Positions 14,964 through 18,706 of a DNA stretch of 18,706 nucleotides are shown here, piece by piece. The translations under genes were made by a program, and so were the position numbers. Below the pieces are notes generated by a model. It was not told the origin of the DNA and did not search any database. It saw only the letters and a list, made by a program, of their open reading frames with translations. How positions within the stretch are numbered: position 1 is the first letter of the stretch; each line of letters starts with the position of its first letter. Source of the stretch: CAZIQY01 sp964541605 (GTDB lineage Bacteria; Desulfobacterota; Syntrophia; Syntrophales; UBA2185); NCBI GenBank assembly GCA_964541605.1, contig CAZIQY010000052.1:1-18706 (forward strand), read 5' to 3'.

Positions 14964-16547
14964 ATGAAAAAAGTTCTTGTGAGCGATACGCTGTCCGTGG
15001 AAGGCATAGAAATATTGAAGAATACACCCGGCATTGAGGTGGATGTCATAACGAACCTCACGCCGGACGAACTCAAGGGCGTCATTAAAGACTATGACGG
15101 GCTGGCCATCCGGAGTGCAACCAAGGTCACCAAAGAAATCATCGATTGTGCCGAAAAGCTGACCGTGATCGGAAGGGCCGGCATCGGCCTCGACAATGTG
15201 GACATAAACGCGGCCAGCAAAAGGGGAATCGTCGTCATGAATACCCCCGGCGGGAACACCATCACCACGGGAGAACACGCCATTGCCATGATGCTCTCTC
15301 TTGCCAGAAAGATCCCTCAGGCCACGGCGTCCATGAAGGCGGGCAAGTGGGAGAAAAACAAGTTCATGGGCAATGAGTTTTTCAACAAGACCCTCGGCAT
15401 CATCGGCATCGGCCGTGTCGGGACTATTGTGGCCGACCGTGCACTGGGGCTGAAGATGAATGTTATCGCCTATGACCCTTTCATCTCTCCCAGCGCCGCG
15501 GAGAAAATTGGAATTGTTCTGGTTTCTCTCGAGGACCTCCTGAAAAAGTCAGATTTCATTACCGTGCACACTCCCAGCACTAAAGACACAAAAGGAATGG
15601 TCAATGCCGCCGCTTTTGCGAAAATGAAAAAGGGCGTATTCATCATCAACTGCGCCCGGGGGGGCATTGTCGTTGAAAAGGATCTTCATGACGCCCTTGT
15701 TTCCGGGAAAGTTGCAGGCGCGGCCCTTGATGTTTTCGAAGAAGAGCCGACAAAGAACAAGGATCTCGTGGCCCTCGACAATGTCATCTGCACGCCCCAT
15801 CTCGGGGCGTCAACCGATGAGGCACAGATAAACGTGGCCATCGCCATTGCCGAACAGATAGCGGGCTTTCTGACCAGGGGAGAAATCAGAAACGCCGTTA
15901 ATTTCCCGTCGGTCAGCGCCGAGTTGTTGAGCGTTATCCAGCCCTACGTGAATCTTGCGGAAAAGCTCGGGAGATTCGAGGCCCAGATAATCAAGGGGGG
16001 GCTCAGGGAGGTCACCGTGGAGTACAGCGGCGAAATCCTGAACTACAATGTGGCCCCCATTACCATCTCTCTCCTGAAGGGATTGCTGACGCCTATTCTT
16101 AATGAAAATGTCAACTACATCAATGCGCCCGTCATCGCCAGAGACCGGGGAATCAGGGTTGTCGAGTCAAGAAGCAGTGAGGTCAAGGATTACACAAGCA
16201 TGATATCGCTCACCGTCAAGACCTCTGAAGAAAAGAGCTGTACGGCAGGCACCATCTTCGGAAGACAGGAACCGAGAATCGTCAGGATCAACAAATTTAC
16301 CGTGGAGGTTATCCCGGAAGGCCACATGCTCGTCGTATCGAACTATGACAAGCCCGGCGTCATCGGCAACATCGGAACCACCCTCGGGGCCAACAACGTC
16401 AACATCGCCAGACTTCACTTGAGCCGGGAAGCGGTTGACAAACAGGCCCTCGTTGTCCTGACAACGGACACCATGGTTTCCGGTGACGTTCTCAACAAGC
16501 TTCAGAGTCTGCCCAATATCATCTCGGTCACTCAACTGGAGATGTAG
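14964..16547 (+). CDS. serA: D-3-phosphoglycerate dehydrogenase
   Basis: SerA oxidises 3-phosphoglycerate to 3-phosphohydroxypyruvate with NAD, the committed step of serine synthesis. The 527 residues are the long form. The substrate and NAD domains (about 1-310) have GIGRVG (148-153), Asp171, and the catalytic Arg232 (NCARGG), Glu261 (EEEP) and His279 (TPHLGAST). An intervening allosteric substrate-binding domain (about 320-445) follows. A C-terminal ACT domain (about 453-527, HMLVVSNYDKPGVIGNIG) suggests serine feedback. GGGGG lies about nine bases before the ATG. It follows serC after a 168-base gap with a repeat and precedes purA by 17 bases. Confidence 0.98.
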   Translation: MKKVLVSDTLSVEGIEILKNTPGIEVDVITNLTPDELKGVIKDYDGLAIRSATKVTKEIIDCAEKLTVIGRAGIGLDNVDINAASKRGIVVMNTPGGNTITTGEHAIAMMLSLARKIPQATASMKAGKWEKNKFMGNEFFNKTLGIIGIGRVGTIVADRALGLKMNVIAYDPFISPSAAEKIGIVLVSLEDLLKKSDFITVHTPSTKDTKGMVNAAAFAKMKKGVFIINCARGGIVVEKDLHDALVSGKVAGAALDVFEEEPTKNKDLVALDNVICTPHLGASTDEAQINVAIAIAEQIAGFLTRGEIRNAVNFPSVSAELLSVIQPYVNLAEKLGRFEAQIIKGGLREVTVEYSGEILNYNVAPITISLLKGLLTPILNENVNYINAPVIARDRGIRVVESRSSEVKDYTSMISLTVKTSEEKSCTAGTIFGRQEPRIVRINKFTVEVIPEGHMLVVSNYDKPGVIGNIGTTLGANNVNIARLHLSREAVDKQALVVLTTDTMVSGDVLNKLQSLPNIISVTQLEM

Positions 16548-16564
16548 ACAGGAGGAATTATTTA

Positions 16565-17863
16565 ATGGCGAATGTCGCAATTATTGGAACCCAGTGGGGT
16601 GATGAGGGCAAGGGAAAGGTCGTTGACCTGTACGCCGAAGATGCCGATATCATTGCACGATTTCAGGGCGGTAACAACGCGGGACACACGCTCGTCGTAA
16701 AGGGTGAGCAGACAATCCTTCATCTGATCCCTTCCGGGATCCTGCATGACGGAAAGATCTGTATCATCGGAAACGGGGTGGTTGTCGACCCTAAAGTCCT
16801 GATCGAAGAGATCGACCGCCTGAAAACCCGGGGTCTGTTGCCCGCAAATACAAAACTTTTCGTAAGCGAAAAAGCCCAGGTGATCATGCCGTATCACCGC
16901 AGGATCGATGTTGCCCGTGAATCCCACGGTCTCGGGAAAAAAATAGGCACAACGGGCAAGGGCATCGGACCTGCTTATGAAGACAAGATAGCACGTGTCG
17001 GCATCAGGATGTGTGACCTTCTGGATGAAGAAGTTTTCCGGGAAAAACTGAACCGTAACATTGAAGAAAAGAATTTTTATCTGACAAGACTTTCCCAGGA
17101 AGAACCTCTGGATGGAGAAGCGATATTCAACGAATACCGCTCATACGTAGAGCAAATCAAACCCTATGTCACTGATACATCGCTCATCATGAATGATGAA
17201 ATAAAGAAAGGGAAAAGAATTCTCTTTGAGGGCGCCCAGGGAAGCCACCTCGACATTGACCACGGCACATTCCCCTATGTGACTTCTTCAAACACCGTGG
17301 CCGGCAACGCCGCCTGTGGAACGGGTGTCGGTCCGTCCGTCATTAACGCCGTTGTGGGTATCTGCAAGGCATACACCACCCGCGTGGGCGAAGGACCTTT
17401 CGTGACCGAGTTGACCTGTGAAATCGGTGACAGCATCCGTGAAGTGGGTCACGAATACGGCGCAACGACAGGAAGAAAACGCCGTTGCGGCTGGCTCGAT
17501 ATGGTACTTATCCGGCAATCCGTGCGGTTGTCCGGTATAACCGGAATTGCCCTGACCAAACTCGACGTCCTGACCGGTCTTGAAAAGTTAAAGATTTGCG
17601 TTGGATACGAAACGCCACTGGGAAAGTTCACCGAATCCGTTCCTTCAAACCCACGAATACTGGCCCAATGTCGACCTGTTTATGAGGAAATGGACGGTTG
17701 GAAGGAAGACATCACCAAGGCAAGAGATATCGAAGAGCTTCCTCAGTCGACCAGGCGATACGTTGAAAGGCTGGAAGCCCTTGCCGGAGTGAAGCTGGTG
17801 CTCATTTCCGTCGGTGCGGGAAGAGAAGAAACGATTATCCTGAAAAATCCCTTTACCGGTTAA
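16565..17863 (+). CDS. purA: Adenylosuccinate synthetase
   Basis: PurA joins IMP and aspartate using GTP, the first step from IMP to AMP. The 432 residues match the family. Landmarks are the GTP/IMP loop IGTQWGDEGKGK with Asp13 and Lys16, GGNNAGHT with catalytic His41, GTTGKGIGPAYEDK (from 128), the FEGAQGSHLDIDHGTFPYV segment, and the Asp-binding GATTGRKRRCGWLD. AGGAGG is nine bases upstream of the ATG. It follows serA closely and is probably cotranscribed; no clear terminator follows before the tRNA promoter. Confidence 0.99.
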   Translation: MANVAIIGTQWGDEGKGKVVDLYAEDADIIARFQGGNNAGHTLVVKGEQTILHLIPSGILHDGKICIIGNGVVVDPKVLIEEIDRLKTRGLLPANTKLFVSEKAQVIMPYHRRIDVARESHGLGKKIGTTGKGIGPAYEDKIARVGIRMCDLLDEEVFREKLNRNIEEKNFYLTRLSQEEPLDGEAIFNEYRSYVEQIKPYVTDTSLIMNDEIKKGKRILFEGAQGSHLDIDHGTFPYVTSSNTVAGNAACGTGVGPSVINAVVGICKAYTTRVGEGPFVTELTCEIGDSIREVGHEYGATTGRKRRCGWLDMVLIRQSVRLSGITGIALTKLDVLTGLEKLKICVGYETPLGKFTESVPSNPRILAQCRPVYEEMDGWKEDITKARDIEELPQSTRRYVERLEALAGVKLVLISVGAGREETIILKNPFTG

Positions 17864-17875
17864 CCGCTTTTCTTC

Positions 17876-17905
17876 TTGACAACCCGCATCACTTATTAGT
17901 AGAAG
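17876..17905 (+). promoter_or_regulatory. Promoter of tRNA-Lys
   Basis: A perfect TTGACA (17876-17881) is 18 bases from TAGAAG (17900-17905), which matches four of six -10 positions. The tRNA starts 27 bases further on. It lies just after the purA stop, giving the tRNA its own transcription start. Confidence 0.55.
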
Positions 17906-17931
17906 GGCAGGCTTCAAAATTCATCTAAAGT

Positions 17932-18008
17932 GGGCCGTTAGCTCAGTCCGGTAGAGCAGCGGACTTTTAATCCGTTGGTCACGAGTTCGATTCTCGTACG
18001 GCCCACCA
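17932..18008 (+). tRNA. tRNA-Lys (anticodon TTT)
   Basis: All four arms fold without mismatch in the acceptor: GGGCCGT pairs with ACGGCCC. The D arm is GCTC/GAGC, the anticodon arm GCGGA/TCCGT with loop CTTTTAA (anticodon TTT), the variable loop TGGTC, and the T arm ACGAG/CTCGT with loop TTCGATT. Discriminator A and an encoded CCA end the 77-base gene. The recombinase gene immediately downstream suggests its 3' end is an integration site that was regenerated on insertion. Confidence 0.98.
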
Positions 18009-18041
18009 GATTTCATCAATATTTTCAATTCTTTTGAAATC
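18009..18041. repeat. Short inverted repeat between tRNA and recombinase
   Basis: GATTTCA (18009-18015) and TGAAATC (18035-18041) are complementary and fill the gap between the tRNA CCA and the recombinase stop. No T run follows. It could be a weak structure ending either transcript or part of an attachment region. Confidence 0.3.
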
Positions 18042-18706
18042 CTATCCATTGTTGACAGCCTCGTCAATGTGAAGTTTTTGTGAAGTTCGCGACGTGGTCA
18101 AGGTCTGATCCAGTATATCAACGGCCTTGACTTTATGGGAAGGTGCAAGGTGGGCATATCGAAGGGTCATGGTTAATGTCTTATGGCCTAATAGTTCCCG
18201 GATCGTTGTCAGGTCAATCCCTGCCATAACAAGTTGACTTGCAAAGGTGTGTCTCAGGTCATGAAAACGAAAATCTCTGATCTTTGCATTTTTGCAAGCA
18301 GTCACAAATGACCGTTGTACATTTAAATAAGGCTTTCCCTCTGTGTAATCATAAAAGACATACGGCACGTCAATTCGTCTCGGTCTCTTTGTGGTTCCCT
18401 TGTATAGTTCTTCAAGGGTTTGTTTCAGTGTTGCATTGATCGGGATTTCTCGCCGTTCCCCGTTCTTCGTATGATCTAACAGAATGAATCCGTGTGTAAT
18501 GTCAACATTATCCCATTTCAGATTCAATATTTCACCTTTTCTCATTCCAGTATTCAAGGCCATGACCACAATCGGCTTAAGGTGTTTCAACTGTTTGTCA
18601 CAGGCATTGACTAAAGCCTGACATTCCTCTTTTGACAGATAGCGCAATCGCTTGAGATATAACCCAAAGTTGTGGACGGAGTAAAATAGAAGGCGTATCC
18701 TATAGA
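18042..18706 (-). CDS. Tyrosine recombinase/integrase, catalytic domain, partial at the window edge
   Basis: This is the C-terminal catalytic domain of a phage-type integrase that cuts and rejoins DNA at attachment sites. Family-like sequence starts at RYLSKEECQALVNAC (first codon at 18645-18647, a TTG). Counting from there, the catalytic residues are Arg36 (TGMRKGE), Lys61 (TKNGERR), His129 and Arg132 (FHDLRHTF), His155 (LLGHKT) and Tyr164 (TLRYAHL), so the domain looks active. The frame has no stop between 18647 and the window end, so the gene is probably longer and its N-terminal DNA-binding domain lies outside. Its 3' end points at tRNA-Lys, 33 bases away, the classic orientation for a tRNA-integrated element. 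Confidence 0.9.
   Translation of the reverse strand, partial: YRIRLLFYSVHNFGLYLKRLRYLSKEECQALVNACDKQLKHLKPIVVMALNTGMRKGEILNLKWDNVDITHGFILLDHTKNGERREIPINATLKQTLEELYKGTTKRPRRIDVPYVFYDYTEGKPYLNVQRSFVTACKNAKIRDFRFHDLRHTFASQLVMAGIDLTTIRELLGHKTLTMTLRYAHLAPSHKVKAVDILDQTLTTSRTSQKLHIDEAVNNG

Noticed and set aside
17854..17870. CGGTTAACCG followed by CTTTT as a purA terminator
   Set aside because: The palindrome leaves no adequate loop and only four pairs, so it would not form a stable terminator hairpin.

Overview
The window looks like chromosomal DNA of a Gram-negative anaerobe of the former Deltaproteobacteria, possibly Syntrophales-like. This is inference from protein style, the serC-serA-purA order and moderate G+C; no search was run. 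Most genes are on the minus strand (about 0.8-13.4 kb); the plus strand carries one gene at the left end and the serine/purine block at the right.

Left end (1-2863): a plus-strand HhH-GPD DNA glycosylase with an iron-sulfur loop, then the convergent groES-groEL operon with its own promoter and a strong terminator.

Centre (2869-12071, minus strand): a phosphate-response region. In transcription order it is phoB (6 bases after radA), a Pho box, an arsC-type arsenate reductase, a Pit phosphate permease, a stand-alone copy of the PhoR sensor half without kinase, a second Pho box, then pstS-pstC-pstA-pstB-phoU-phoR. The two Pho boxes differ at one of 18 positions, and both lie 10 bases upstream of a -10-like hexamer. 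PhoR and PhoB should therefore control high-affinity uptake (Pst), low-affinity uptake (Pit) and an arsenate-detoxifying enzyme together. Arsenate enters through phosphate transporters, so the combination makes physiological sense. The kinase-less sensor is the most unusual gene here.

Right part (12078-17863): radA (minus) diverges from a plus-strand block of serC (phosphoserine aminotransferase), serA (phosphoglycerate dehydrogenase with ACT domain) and purA (adenylosuccinate synthetase). The serC-serA gap holds a hairpin-forming repeat element preceded by a 19-base tandem duplication.

Right edge (17876-18706): a complete tRNA-Lys(TTT) with its own promoter is followed 33 bases later by the 3' end of a convergent tyrosine recombinase gene that runs off the window. 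This is the usual boundary of an integrated element using the tRNA 3' end as attachment site.

No gene-free stretch exceeds 300 bases; the longest are 13437-13667 and 11151-11369, and both are described. No CRISPR array, rRNA gene or insertion sequence was seen.
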